Origin: Actinomycetota bacterium
Lineage (GTDB): Bacteria; Actinomycetota; Thermoleophilia; Solirubrobacterales; 70-9
Direction: 5' to 3'
Length of the DNA: 63,338 nt
NCBI GenBank assembly: GCA_018268415.1
Contig: JAFDWO010000111.1
Span: 1-63,338 of the forward strand
This document shows, piece by piece, positions 33,812 through 42,397 of the stretch (positions are counted from its first letter, which is position 1; each line of letters starts with the position of its first letter). The notes beneath the pieces are model-generated. The model was given only the letters and a program-made list of their open reading frames with translations, was not told where the DNA came from and did no database searches. The position numbers were made by a program, and so were the translations under genes.

Positions 33812-35017
33812 TCAGTCTTCGCTTACGCGGGCGACCTTGCCGCCGCCGGCGCCCGGCTCCAGGGCCGGGCCGCGGGGGGAGGCGATGCCGAGGACGCGCA
33901 TCGCTTTCAGGCCGAGGCCGAGCTTCTCCCGTCCCTCGGTCGAGGAGACGTCGTGGCCACAGAGCTCGCGCACCCGCTCCAGGCGGTAACGGATCGTGTG
34001 GCGGTGGGTGAAGAGCTGTTTGGCGGTGGCGGCGACGTTGCCATCGTTGTCGAGGTAGGCCTCGACCGTGGTGACCAACTCCGTCTCGTACTGCTCGTCG
34101 TAGTCGGAGAGGGGCTGGATCGTCTCGGCGTAGAAGCGTTCCAGCTCGCCCGGATCGTCGCTCATCGCCGGCAGCAGCAGGCGGTAGGCGCCGGTGTCCT
34201 CGAAGGCCAGGAGCGGTCGCCCTTCGGCCTCCCCCACGTTCACCGCGAGGCGCGCCTCCGAGCCCGCCCGGTAGAGGTCGACGGGGTCGGCGGAGCGGCG
34301 ACTGCGGCCGATCGTGAGGTGGAATCCGGAGAGGCTGTCGGCGAGCTCGCGGGCGAGGCCGGCGGCGGCGCGGGCGAGGCGCTCGTCGTCCTCGGCCGGG
34401 ACGATCACCGCGATCTCCGCAGCGGGCTCGGCCTCCTCGGCGGTCGCCAGGCTCCCCGGCGCGAGCGAGCGCAGCGCGCGTAGGGCGAGGGTGAGGACGC
34501 GGCCGCGCCACTCGCCGCTCTGGGCGGCGCGCGGGGCGGCGCGCAGGACGAGGACCCCGGCGCCGCGGTCGAGGTCGGCACCCAGCTCGGCGCCGCGGGC
34601 GACGATGTCGCCGCGATCGGTCACCCGGCGCGAGAGGACGTCGGCGACGAAGGTGCTCGCCACCTCCTCGCTCGCCCACTCGGGCGCCCGCGAGCGCTCC
34701 AGCTCGAGCGCCAGCAGCGTCGTCACCATGCGGGCGATCGCCGGCGCGGGCGGCGCCTTGGCGCGGTAACGGAACTCACCGACCCTGGTGTCGGCGACCC
34801 GCAGCTCGACCGTGACCACGCCCGCGCCCCCGGCGAGCAGCCGTTCCTCCTGGTCGGAGGAGGCGCCGGCGACCGCCAGCACCGAGCTCGAGCGATCGAT
34901 CAAGGCGACGCTGGCGTCCAGCAGTCGCGCCGCGGCTCGCGCCACGGCAGGCAGGCCGGCGCCCGCTTCGACCGCCTCCGAGAGGGCGTCGAGCAGCGTG
35001 GGATCTTCCGGGGACAC
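33812..35017 (-). CDS. PucR-family transcriptional regulator
   Basis: The protein has 401 residues. An N-terminal sensor-like region (about 1-130) is followed by a GGDEF-like/CdaR middle and the C-terminal PucR helix-turn-helix: TVEAYLDNDGNVAATAKQLFTHRHTIRYRLERVRELCG, the family signature. About 40 residues follow it. Family members act as activators of purine, sugar-diacid or amino-acid genes; the target here is unknown. GTG at 35017 is chosen because GGAGGG lies 10 nt upstream. A TAATGC -10 (35055-35060) would give a leader of about 30 nt. Confidence 0.88.
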   Translation of the reverse strand: MSPEDPTLLDALSEAVEAGAGLPAVARAAARLLDASVALIDRSSSVLAVAGASSDQEERLLAGGAGVVTVELRVADTRVGEFRYRAKAPPAPAIARMVTTLLALELERSRAPEWASEEVASTFVADVLSRRVTDRGDIVARGAELGADLDRGAGVLVLRAAPRAAQSGEWRGRVLTLALRALRSLAPGSLATAEEAEPAAEIAVIVPAEDDERLARAAAGLARELADSLSGFHLTIGRSRRSADPVDLYRAGSEARLAVNVGEAEGRPLLAFEDTGAYRLLLPAMSDDPGELERFYAETIQPLSDYDEQYETELVTTVEAYLDNDGNVAATAKQLFTHRHTIRYRLERVRELCGHDVSSTEGREKLGLGLKAMRVLGIASPRGPALEPGAGGGKVARVSED

Positions 35018-35054
35018 GCGGTTGTGGCCCTCCTTCGACGTGGCGGTCACCGGA

Positions 35055-35060
35055 GCATTA
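35055..35060 (-). promoter_or_regulatory. -10-like TAATGC upstream of the PucR gene
   Basis: TAATGC(T) on the minus strand, about 38 nt before the GTG at 35017; unlike most genes here, a leader with a GGAGGG site follows. Confidence 0.45.
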
Positions 35061-35139
35061 TTCCGACCGCCCGCGCAAGCACGGTCCCCAAGCTCCCGCC
35101 AAATCCCCGATCCCGCCCCCACGCCCCACCGGACCCCCA

Positions 35140-35194
35140 CGTGTTGATGGGCCGAAAACTCAAGCAGAGCTTGAGTTTTCGGCCCATCAACACG
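35140..35194. terminator. Palindromic hairpin, GTTGATGGGCCGAAAAC family, 26-bp stem
   Basis: Perfect arms at 35140-35165 and 35169-35194 with a 3-nt loop, the longest stem of the three family copies. It lies between the PucR gene's 5' region and a downstream minus-strand gene end. Confidence 0.82.
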
Positions 35195-35308
35195 GGCGTG
35201 TGACGGAAGGCCGGCGAGCCCTGGCCGCGGGACGCGGGCCGGGAGATCGCGGGCCGACGCGGTCGGGAGAGGGAAGCGGCCCGGACGTCCGCGCCACGGG
35301 GGATCCCT

Positions 35309-35354
35309 CGCTCGCTGAGTTGAGGGCGTCCTGGCGCCCTCAACTCAGCGAGCG
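35309..35354. terminator. Perfect 20-bp palindrome, CTCGCTGAGTTGAGG stem
   Basis: Arms at 35309-35328 and 35335-35354 with a 6-nt loop, 45 bp past the stop of the minus-strand gene at 35400. GGATCCCTCG just before it resembles the core of the mosaic elements. The rest of 35195-35400 shows nothing else. Confidence 0.78.
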
Positions 35355-35399
35355 TCCGCGCCGGGGGGTCCATCCCTCGTCGCGTGGCGCTCCGGCCCT

Positions 35400-35651
35400 C
35401 TAACCGCCGATGAATTCGTGGATTTCGGGCCAGTATTTGACGACCACGAGCCCGATCACGACGCCGCCGACGATCAGGGCCGCGAGCACGAACAGCGAGA
35501 GCGCCCCCGCCGCCGCCTTTTCCCACATCCGCCCGGCGCCGTTGAGCGCGGGGCTGAGGATCAGGGTCACGAAGGTGATCAGGCAGATCAGCGCGGCGAT
35601 CCCGAAGAGGACGTACTGGTGTTCGATCTTGGCGAGGCCGAAGGCGATCAC
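35400..35651 (-). CDS. Small two-span membrane protein, unknown function
   Basis: The 83-residue product has two hydrophobic spans (VLFGIAALICLITFVTLIL and ALSLFVLAALIVGGVVIGLVV) joined by a short Gly/Lys loop, and a polar C terminus. The GTG start overlaps the stop of the upstream DedA-PAP2 gene as GTGA, so it is translationally coupled to it. The frame remains open far upstream, but that part is the neighbour's shadow. Family not recognised. Confidence 0.75.
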   Translation of the reverse strand: MIAFGLAKIEHQYVLFGIAALICLITFVTLILSPALNGAGRMWEKAAAGALSLFVLAALIVGGVVIGLVVVKYWPEIHEFIGG

Positions 35652-37123
35652 TGCTGGGGATTGTGGCGCAATTGGCTGACGACGAGGCCGATCGCCGCGC
35701 AGATCGAGAAGGCGGCTGCCCCGAGCGCCCAGCCGCTGCTGACGTCGCTCATGTAGTGGACGTCGAGGTAGACGCGACTGAGACCGACGAGTGCGGTGAG
35801 CGCGATCCCGGCGACGACCACCAGCGCCGCCCGCGCCATCCCCGGCCGCAGACGCACGACGATCGTCGTCGCCGCCCAGACGTAGATCACCGAGTGGGCG
35901 GCGTGACCGCTGGGGAAGGAAGAGCCGTGGGTGGCGACGAGCGGGTCGGGCGGGCGCGGGCGATCGACCCAGGCCTTGATCTCGCTGAAGCCGAGCTGGA
36001 TCAGGATCATCCCGGCGAGCAGCACGCAGACCTCGGTCCAGCGCCGCGCCCAGGCGAGGGCGGCGGCACAACCGATCGTCAGCGGCCAGATGAAGAGGCC
36101 CGAGCCGAGGAAGGTCACGACCTTCGCGAAGGTCGTCATGAAGCCGCAACGGATCGCTTCGGCAACGTCGGCCGCGGTTTCGTCGCCGGTGGTCGGGCCG
36201 GGGTTGCCTTCGACCACCACGATGTAGGCGATCAGGACGAAGAGGGAGACGGCGAGGACCGCCATCAGGCTGGTGACTTCGAGGCCGAAGGTGCCGCCGG
36301 GGGTGAGCCGGTCGCCGATCAGGCGCAGGCCGGTCTCGTGGCGGCGGGCGAAGGCGGTGAGCCGGCGGGTTACCGCGTGGTCGTCCATCCAGCGGACCGC
36401 CTCGACCCGGTTCTCCTTGACCTGCAGGTGGCGGGTCAACCAGATCACGCCGACCACCACGACGATCAGCGTGCCGAGGATGATCGCGCCCTTGCCCGCG
36501 TAGTTGATCGCGGTGTCGATCGATTTCGAGAAGACGTAACCGATGACGACGGTGGAACCGACCCAGAGCCCGCATCCGAGCACGCTGTAGGGGAAGAACA
36601 TGCGGAAGCGCATGCCGGAGGAGCCGGCGATGAAGGGAGCGAAGGCGCGGACGAAGCCGACGAAGCGGCCGAGGAAGATCGTCTTGCCGCCGTGGCGGGA
36701 GAAGAAGTCCTCGACCTGGCGGAGACGATCGTGGGAGAAGCCGAAGCGGGGCCCGTGGCGGAGCAGGAAATCACGGCCGAGGCGCCGGCCGAGGAAGAAG
36801 CTGGTGACGTCGCCGGCGCAGGCGGCGGTCCAGGCGAGGGCGATCGTCACATAAACGTTGATCGCGCCCTGACCGGCGACGGCCCCGCCGAGGAGCATCA
36901 CGGTCTCCCCGGGGGCGACGAGGCCGATGAAGGCGCCGGTCTCGGCGAAGGCGAAGACGCCGACGAGCGCGTAGGTCCAGGCGCCGAGCGCGTGGGAGAC
37001 GTCCTCGAGGATCTTCTCGAGGTCGAGGACCTGGGTGAAGAGGTAGTAGCCGACCCCGATCGCGGCGACGATCGCGATGCGGGTCGCCCACTTGCGCTGG
37101 TCCTCGGTGCCGGGCAGCTTCAC
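35648..37123 (-). CDS. DedA-PAP2 fusion: membrane protein with lipid phosphatase domain
   Basis: The 491-residue protein combines two families. Residues about 1-230 are DedA/SNARE-associated: FAFAETGAFIGLVAPGETVMLLGG, FFLGRRLGRDFLLRHGPRFG and GRFVGFVRAFAPFIAGSSGM. After a linker, residues about 290-490 are PAP2: KAWVDRPRPPDP, SFPSGHAAHS and SRVYLDVHYMSDV supply the phosphatase motifs. DedA proteins are implicated in flipping polyprenyl or phospholipids and PAP2 enzymes dephosphorylate undecaprenyl or other lipid phosphates, so carrier-lipid recycling is a sensible inference. The GTG start overlaps the ispE stop (GTGA). Confidence 0.9.
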   Translation of the reverse strand: MKLPGTEDQRKWATRIAIVAAIGVGYYLFTQVLDLEKILEDVSHALGAWTYALVGVFAFAETGAFIGLVAPGETVMLLGGAVAGQGAINVYVTIALAWTAACAGDVTSFFLGRRLGRDFLLRHGPRFGFSHDRLRQVEDFFSRHGGKTIFLGRFVGFVRAFAPFIAGSSGMRFRMFFPYSVLGCGLWVGSTVVIGYVFSKSIDTAINYAGKGAIILGTLIVVVVGVIWLTRHLQVKENRVEAVRWMDDHAVTRRLTAFARRHETGLRLIGDRLTPGGTFGLEVTSLMAVLAVSLFVLIAYIVVVEGNPGPTTGDETAADVAEAIRCGFMTTFAKVVTFLGSGLFIWPLTIGCAAALAWARRWTEVCVLLAGMILIQLGFSEIKAWVDRPRPPDPLVATHGSSFPSGHAAHSVIYVWAATTIVVRLRPGMARAALVVVAGIALTALVGLSRVYLDVHYMSDVSSGWALGAAAFSICAAIGLVVSQLRHNPQQ

Positions 37124-38025
37124 GACGCCACCGCCTGGGGGCCGGCCAGGCAGACGATCGCGTCCCGGCGGTCGAGGGTGGCGGCGGCGCGCTCGGCTTC
37201 GGTGAGGGTGGCGAAGAGGGCCACCGCCGTCGGGCCGGAGCCGCTCAGGAAGACGGCTGGGGCACCGGTGGAGCGGAGGGCGTCGAGGGCGTCGCCGATG
37301 TCGGGGCGGAGGCTGATCGCGGCGGGCTCGAGGTCGTTGACGAGGAGGTCGACGTAGGCGAGCGGCGAGGCACCCGCCCCGGCCGCGGCGCGCAGGCGCG
37401 GCGCGATCGCCTCCAGCTCCGCCGGATCGCGGCCGAGCCCGAGCCGGTCGGCCTCGTCGAAGACGTCCTTGGTCGAGAGTCCACCGCCACCGGGCAGGAG
37501 GAGCGCCGCGTGCTCTGCCGGCGCGGGCAGCGGCTCGACCATCTCCCCCGCGCCCCGGACCAGGGCCGGCGCCGGCCGCAACTGCGAGGGCACGTCCGCC
37601 CCGAGCTCCGCCGCGATCGCCGGCAGGTCGACGACACCAACCGTGCTCGCCGGAGCACTTTGGTTGTCCTCGGACCAAAAAGCCTCAGCCGCGCAATCGG
37701 TGGCGGGAGCGGCAAGGCGTAGGACGGCGGCGGCGTCGGCACTGCCGCCGCCGAGGCCCGCGGCGACCGGGGTCCGCTTCTCGATCTCGATCCGCAGGGG
37801 CGGCGCGCCCCAGCCCCGCTCACGCAGCGCCGCCAGCGCCCGCGCCGCGAGGTTCTCGCCCTCGACCCCGGGGCAGACGACCTCGTCGCGCTCAGCCACC
37901 TCGATCCGCAACAGGTCGGCGAGGGCGAGCGGCTCGAACAGCGAGCACAGCTCGTGCAGGCCATCCGGGCGGGCGCGGCCGAGGTAGAGGCCGAGGTTCA
38001 GCTTGGCGGGGGCGTGGAGGAGCAT
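37120..38025 (-). CDS. ispE: 4-diphosphocytidyl-2-C-methylerythritol kinase
   Basis: The 301-residue GHMP kinase phosphorylates CDP-methylerythritol in the MEP isoprenoid pathway. KLNLGLYLGRARPDGLHEL, the ATP loop PVAAGLGGGSADAAAVLRL and FLSGSGPTAVALF are diagnostic. Between the ATP loop and LGADVP there are about 16 residues more than I expect, coded by a lower-GC stretch with an inverted repeat (37658-37682). The gene overlaps ksgA by 28 bp upstream and the DedA-PAP2 gene downstream, so it lies in a tatD-ksgA-ispE-dedA unit. Confidence 0.92.
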   Translation of the reverse strand: MLLHAPAKLNLGLYLGRARPDGLHELCSLFEPLALADLLRIEVAERDEVVCPGVEGENLAARALAALRERGWGAPPLRIEIEKRTPVAAGLGGGSADAAAVLRLAAPATDCAAEAFWSEDNQSAPASTVGVVDLPAIAAELGADVPSQLRPAPALVRGAGEMVEPLPAPAEHAALLLPGGGGLSTKDVFDEADRLGLGRDPAELEAIAPRLRAAAGAGASPLAYVDLLVNDLEPAAISLRPDIGDALDALRSTGAPAVFLSGSGPTAVALFATLTEAERAAATLDRRDAIVCLAGPQAVAS

Positions 38026-38792
38026 CGCTGGAGGATCGTGGACAGGGCGGCGAATTGGGCGGGCGCCAGGCTCTCCGCACGCGCGTCCTCGGGCAGGCCG
38101 AGCTCCGCCAGGCCGGCGCGAGCCGCGGCGCGCGGCTTCGGCACGCCCCGCAGCCCGGCGATCTCCAGCGAGCGCGCCAGGGTTTTGCGGCGGTGGGCGA
38201 AGGCGGCGCGGACGAGCTGCCGGGTCGCCGCGTCGGCCCCCGGCCCGGTGCGCCGCAGCCGCAGGATCGCCGAGTCGACCCGCGGGCGGGGCTTGAACAC
38301 CGCCGGGTCGACCTTGCGCACCAGCTCGACCTCGCAGGCGAGCTGGGCGATCGCGCTCGGCGCGCCGTAGGTCCGGTTGCCAGGGGCCGCGCGCAGCCGC
38401 TCGGCGATCTCCAGCTGCACCATCACCGTCCAGGTGCGCAGGGACGACAACGCCTCGATCGTCCGCAGGATCACCGGCGTCGCCACCGAGTAGGGCAGGT
38501 TGGCGACCATCGCGTCGGGCACCGGGTCGAACGTCGCGAAGTCGACCTTCACCGCGTCGCCCCAGTGGAGCGTCACGTTGGGGAGCGCGGCGATCGGCGC
38601 GAGCGCCGGCTCCAGCCCGCGGTCGAGCTCCACCGTGTGCAGGTGGGCGACCCGCGCCGCGAGGCGCTCGCTCAGGACCCCTTCGCCCGCCCCGACCTCG
38701 AGCACGACGTCGCCCTCCCCCACGCCCGAGTCGCGGACGATCGCGTCGAGCAGGTTCGGGTCGGCGAGGAAGTTCTGGCCGAGCCTCACCAC
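37998..38792 (-). CDS. rsmA: 16S rRNA (adenine1518/1519-N6) dimethyltransferase
   Basis: KsgA dimethylates two adenines near the 3' end of 16S rRNA using S-adenosylmethionine. The 264 residues show GQNFLADPNLLDAIV, the SAM motif VLEVGAGEGVLSERLA, the acidic VELDRGLEPAL and the catalytic NLPYSVATPV. The start is GTG with a second GTG directly after. The stop of tatD is 8 nt upstream, and the 3' end overlaps ispE; ksgA-ispE is a widely conserved pair. Confidence 0.95.
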   Translation of the reverse strand: MVRLGQNFLADPNLLDAIVRDSGVGEGDVVLEVGAGEGVLSERLAARVAHLHTVELDRGLEPALAPIAALPNVTLHWGDAVKVDFATFDPVPDAMVANLPYSVATPVILRTIEALSSLRTWTVMVQLEIAERLRAAPGNRTYGAPSAIAQLACEVELVRKVDPAVFKPRPRVDSAILRLRRTGPGADAATRQLVRAAFAHRRKTLARSLEIAGLRGVPKPRAAARAGLAELGLPEDARAESLAPAQFAALSTILQRCSSTPPPS

Positions 38793-38799
38793 GGCCGGG

Positions 38800-39567
38800 C
38801 TACCAGCCGAAGAGGGCGGCGGCGTTGGCCTCGACCGTCCGCTCGAACTCGGCGGCCGTGACGCCGCGCTCGGCGGCGACCACCGCGGCGGTGGCGACGA
38901 CGTTGGCCGGCTCGTTGCGCTCGCGGCGGCGCACCTGCGGGGTGAGGAAGGGGGCGTCGGTCTCGACCAGGATGCGGTCCTCCGGCACCTTGGCGGCGGC
39001 GAAGCGCAGGTCCGCGTTGCGCGGGTAGGTGACGTTGCCGGCGAACGAGCAGTACCAGCCGCGCGCGGCCGCTTCGGCGACCTTCTGCGGCGCCGAGAAG
39101 CAGTGCAGGATCACGGTGGCATCGGCAGCGCGCGCGTCGAGCGTGGCGAAGATCTCGTCGATCGCGGCGCTCTCGCCGTCCTTGTCGCGCGCGTGGATGA
39201 CGATCGGCAGGCCGAGGTCCCGCGCCACCTCGATCTGGCCGATGAAGGCGCGGCGCTGGTCCTCCGGCGCGGCGGTATCGCGGTAGAAGTCGAGGCCGGT
39301 CTCACCGATCGCCCGCACGTTCGGGTGGGCACCGAGCTCGGCCAGCGCCGCCTGGGCGGCGTCGTCGAAGCCGCTCGCGTCGTTCGGGTGGCGGCCGACC
39401 GCGGCGAAGACCGCCTCCTCGACCTCGGTGAGCGCGACGACGTCGGCGTTCGTCTCCTCGTCGAGCCCCACGTTCAGCATCCGGTCGACGCCCGCCGCCG
39501 CGGCCGCCGCGAGCACCTCGGCGAGCGGCTTCTCGCAGAGGAAGAGGTGCGTGTGGGAGTCGATCAC
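38800..39567 (-). CDS. tatD: TatD-family metal-dependent DNase
   Basis: The 255-residue TIM-barrel hydrolase has IDSHTHL (first metal site), AIGETGLDFYRD, IVIHARD, ILHCFSA and LVETDAPFLTP, the complete set of family ligands. TatD enzymes are 3'-5' exonucleases/DNases acting on single-stranded or damaged DNA. The start is GTG at 39567, with TAGGCT 7 nt upstream, a clear leaderless case. It heads the tatD-ksgA-ispE-dedA unit. metG lies just upstream, separated by a hairpin. Confidence 0.93.
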   Translation of the reverse strand: MIDSHTHLFLCEKPLAEVLAAAAAAGVDRMLNVGLDEETNADVVALTEVEEAVFAAVGRHPNDASGFDDAAQAALAELGAHPNVRAIGETGLDFYRDTAAPEDQRRAFIGQIEVARDLGLPIVIHARDKDGESAAIDEIFATLDARAADATVILHCFSAPQKVAEAAARGWYCSFAGNVTYPRNADLRFAAAKVPEDRILVETDAPFLTPQVRRRERNEPANVVATAAVVAAERGVTAAEFERTVEANAAALFGW

Positions 39568-39574
39568 CCGCGTC

Positions 39575-39580
39575 AGCCTA
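39575..39580 (-). promoter_or_regulatory. -10-like TAGGCT before tatD
   Basis: TAGGCT on the minus strand, 7 nt before the GTG of tatD. Confidence 0.55.
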
Positions 39581-39595
39581 GCCTGGCCCGCCCAA

Positions 39596-39632
39596 CTGTT
39601 CCTTTTGCCGGAATAGACGGCAAAAGGAACAG
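39596..39632 (-). terminator. Hairpin terminator of metG
   Basis: Perfect 15-bp arms (CTGTTCCTTTTGCCG at 39596-39610 and its complement at 39618-39632), loop of 7 nt, 20 nt after the metG stop. It shares CTGTTCCTT with the hairpin at 47570. Confidence 0.82.
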
Positions 39633-39651
39633 CGCACGGGCGGCGGTCGCC

Positions 39652-41166
39652 TCAGGCGGGGGCCTCGATCTTCGGGAAGAGCGGCTGGATCCGCTCGACC
39701 TGCCGGCCGCCGCCACGGGAGCCGAGCTCGGCCAGGCCGCGGCCCTCCTCGCCGAGCGCGCCCAGCAGCACCTCCGCGGTCGCGGGCAGGTAGGGCAGCA
39801 GCATCAGGGTGACGACGCGCAGGCCCTCGACCAGGTTGTAGAGGACTTCGTCGAGCCGGGCGGGGTCGGCCTCGTCCTTGGCGAGGACCCACGGCGCGGT
39901 CTCCTCGACGTAACGGTTGAGGCGCCGGACCAGCGTCCAGACGGCCTCCAGGGCCTGCGAGAGCTCGGCGCGGTCGAGCAGCCCGGAAAGGCGGTCGAGC
40001 GCCCCTTCGAAGTCCTCGGCGAGCACCGCGTCGACGCGCCCCTCCGGCACCACCCCGTCGCGATAGCGCGCGACCATCGCCAGCGTGCGGCTGGCGAGGT
40101 TGCCGTAGTCGTTGGCGAGCTCGGTCTCGTAGCGCGCCTCGAAGCCCGCCGTGGAGATCGAGCCGTCCTGGCCGAAGCTCACCTCGCGAAAGAGGTAGAA
40201 GCGCAGGGCGTCGGCACCGAAGCGGTCGATCACCTCGAACGGATCGAGCACGTTGCCGAGGCTCTTCGACATCTTTTTCTCGCCCATCAGCAGGTAGCCG
40301 TGGATCACCATGCGGTGGGGCGGCTCGAGGCCTGCGGCCAGGCAGAGGGCGGGCCAGATCACCGCGTGGAACTTGAGGATGTCCTTCGCCATCACGTGCA
40401 GGTCGGCGGGCCAGTAGCGCTCGGTGAGGTCCTCGCCGGGGCGGGCGAAGGTCAGCGCGGTGACGTAGTTGAGGAGGGCGTCGAACCACACGTACATGCG
40501 CTGGTCCGGGTCCCAGGGCAGCGGCAGGCCCCATTTCAGCGTCGGGCGGGAGAGCGAGACGTCCTCCAGGCCGCCCTTGATGAAGGCGACCGCCTCGTTG
40601 CGGCGGAACTCGGGCACGACGAAGTCCGGCTGCTCCTCGTACAGCGCTTCCAGCCTGCCCTGGAACTTGGAGAGCTCGAAGAACCAGTTCTCCTCCTCGA
40701 CCCAGTCCAGCGCGATCTCGTGGATCGGGCAGGTGTTCCCCGCGGCGACCTCACGCTCGGTTTTGAAGTCCGCGCAGCGCGGGCAGTACCAGCCTTCGTA
40801 GGCGCCCTTGCGCACCCAGCCGTTGTCATAGACGCGCTGCATGATCTCCGCGACCTTCGCTTCGTGCCGCGGATCCGACGTTCTGATGAAGAAGTCGTTC
40901 GTCGCGTCGATGATCGGCATCAGCGCCTCGAACTTGGCCGCGTTCCGATCGACCAGCTCCTCCGGCGCGATCCCCTCCCGCGCCGCCGCGTTCTCGATCG
41001 GCTCCCCGTGCTCGTCGGTCCCGGTGAGAAAGAACACGTCCTCCCCCCGCTGCCGATGGTGCCGGGCAAGGATGTCCGCGGCCAGCGTCGAGTACGCGTG
41101 CCCGAGGTGCGGCTCCGCATTGACGTAGTAGATCGGGGTGGTGACGTAGAAGCGATCCGATGCCAT
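39652..41166 (-). CDS. metG: Methionyl-tRNA synthetase
   Basis: The 504-residue class I synthetase charges tRNA-Met. [18 protein letters not shown] (HIGH-type motif), the zinc-binding CPRC with a partner CPIH pair, [11 protein letters not shown] and the KMSKS loop ([11 protein letters not shown]) are all seen. The C-terminal tRNA-binding domain found in longer MetRS is absent, as in many Gram-positive short forms. The ATG at 41166 begins directly before the catalytic core; the longer frame is rejected. TAGCTT lies 10 nt upstream. Confidence 0.95.
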   Translation of the reverse strand: MASDRFYVTTPIYYVNAEPHLGHAYSTLAADILARHHRQRGEDVFFLTGTDEHGEPIENAAAREGIAPEELVDRNAAKFEALMPIIDATNDFFIRTSDPRHEAKVAEIMQRVYDNGWVRKGAYEGWYCPRCADFKTEREVAAGNTCPIHEIALDWVEEENWFFELSKFQGRLEALYEEQPDFVVPEFRRNEAVAFIKGGLEDVSLSRPTLKWGLPLPWDPDQRMYVWFDALLNYVTALTFARPGEDLTERYWPADLHVMAKDILKFHAVIWPALCLAAGLEPPHRMVIHGYLLMGEKKMSKSLGNVLDPFEVIDRFGADALRFYLFREVSFGQDGSISTAGFEARYETELANDYGNLASRTLAMVARYRDGVVPEGRVDAVLAEDFEGALDRLSGLLDRAELSQALEAVWTLVRRLNRYVEETAPWVLAKDEADPARLDEVLYNLVEGLRVVTLMLLPYLPATAEVLLGALGEEGRGLAELGSRGGGRQVERIQPLFPKIEAPA

Positions 41167-41220
41167 TCCAGGATGGAAGCTATCCAACGAATGGGGCCGG
41201 GCCATGCGAGGATGCCGCCG

Positions 41221-41877
41221 ATGCCCTTGGAGAGTCGGAGGATCGTGGGGGGATTGGCGGTGGCGGTGGCGCTCGTCTTCGCCGCCGGTGCGGCCGCCGA
41301 ACCGGCGCCGGAACCGCCGCGGCCGCCGGCGATGGAAAACCTCTGGCCGCCGCTGGAAGTGTCGTTCCCGCTCCAGATGACGCTGGAATCGAACCCGCTG
41401 CGCTTCCGCTGCCAAGCCTGGGGGAACGTCACCTGGGCCGACTACACATGGCGGCTCTCGACCTCGCCGGCGACCGAAGGCGAAGGGCTGCTCGGCGCCG
41501 CGCAGATGATCGCGAGCGGGGGCGGGTCGCCGCTCGACCCCGGCGGAGCCGAATGCCGCGCGGTCCCCTCGTCACAACACCTGGCGCCCGGCAACTACTA
41601 CTGGCAGGTCTCGCGGCCGAAGCAACCCGGCCCGGGCGTGGAAGTCGGTCCGGTCGGGACCTTCACGGTCGGCCCGAGCGCGGAGTGCAGGAAGATGCAG
41701 CCGATCCTGGCGAAGGCAAAGCTGCGGGTCGCCGAAGACACGAAGAGGCTCCGCGCGGCCCGCGACCAGAGAGCCAGGCGGAAGATCCGCGAGAGGCTCG
41801 AAGGGCGGAAGATCGACCTCATCCGCGTCAAGCACAACCGCAGGTACTTCTGCCGCGCCGGCGCCGGCGACCGCTGA
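41221..41877 (+). CDS. Secreted protein with C-terminal basic helix, unknown function
   Basis: The 218-residue protein starts with a signal peptide ([24 protein letters not shown]). A fibronectin-like beta domain follows ([22 protein letters not shown] ... [27 protein letters not shown]), then a Lys/Arg-rich helical tail of about 65 residues ending in RRYFCRAG. Four Cys could form disulfides. ATG at 41221 has GAGG 9 nt upstream. Glu codons are mostly GAA. It diverges from metG over 54 bp. Confidence 0.78.
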   Translation: MPLESRRIVGGLAVAVALVFAAGAAAEPAPEPPRPPAMENLWPPLEVSFPLQMTLESNPLRFRCQAWGNVTWADYTWRLSTSPATEGEGLLGAAQMIASGGGSPLDPGGAECRAVPSSQHLAPGNYYWQVSRPKQPGPGVEVGPVGTFTVGPSAECRKMQPILAKAKLRVAEDTKRLRAARDQRARRKIRERLEGRKIDLIRVKHNRRYFCRAGAGDR

Positions 41878-41900
41878 CGCCGGACCGGCGTCGCCGCCCC

Positions 41901-42392
41901 TCAGCAGTGCGGCCTGTAGGTGATCTCGGTGAGGTCGCTCCCGTAGCGGTGGAGCCGCGATTCCTGCACCACCACCAGCGACGAGAATTCTTCCTGGTTC
42001 ACGTCGCCCTCGTGTCCCAGTTTGGTGGTGAGCCGGCCGAGGGCGTGGGCGTCGTCGGCCATCTGCTTGCGCAGGGCGACGCAGGCCGCGGGCGCGTCGG
42101 TGGAGGCCAGCGAGCCACCGAGCTGCGTCAGCGCCGCCCCGTAGGCGCGGTAGATCGGTTCGACCAGGTGCTGCGAGGAGGTGGTGTGGATCTGTTCCGT
42201 CGCCCGCGCCGAGACCTGGTTTTCGAAGCGCCGCATCACCTTTTCGACTTCCTTCGCCCAGGCCGTCTCAGGACTCGGACCGGCGCCGGCGGCCATCGCA
42301 CCGGTGGTGCCGGAGCCGCCCCCACCGCAGGCGGCGAGCGCGAGGGCGGCGAGCAGGACCAGCGCCGGTGCGACGACGAGCGCCCTCCGCAC
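41901..42392 (-). CDS. Predicted lipoprotein, unknown function
   Basis: The 163-residue product begins with a lipoprotein signal (RRALVVAPALVLLAALALAACGG), with a lipobox LALAAC placing the acylated Cys near residue 22, followed by a Gly/Ser linker. A mature helical domain of about 120 residues follows. It would sit on the outer face of the membrane. The GTG start at 42392 lies 5 nt after the rsmI stop. The 3' end converges on the secreted-protein gene with 23 bp between stops. No family recognised. Confidence 0.8.
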   Translation of the reverse strand: MRRALVVAPALVLLAALALAACGGGGSGTTGAMAAGAGPSPETAWAKEVEKVMRRFENQVSARATEQIHTTSSQHLVEPIYRAYGAALTQLGGSLASTDAPAACVALRKQMADDAHALGRLTTKLGHEGDVNQEEFSSLVVVQESRLHRYGSDLTEITYRPHC

Positions 42393-42397
42393 GCGCC

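Noticed and set aside
35140..35194. HspR-type HAIR operator
   Set aside because: CTTGAGT and ACTCAAG are present but in the reverse order (ACTCAAG-loop-CTTGAGT), as part of a longer hairpin at a gene end, not before a heat-shock gene.
38500..41220. 1125-residue plus-strand protein over ksgA-tatD-metG
   Set aside because: It is the antisense shadow of three well-supported genes; only its last part (from 41221) has coding character.
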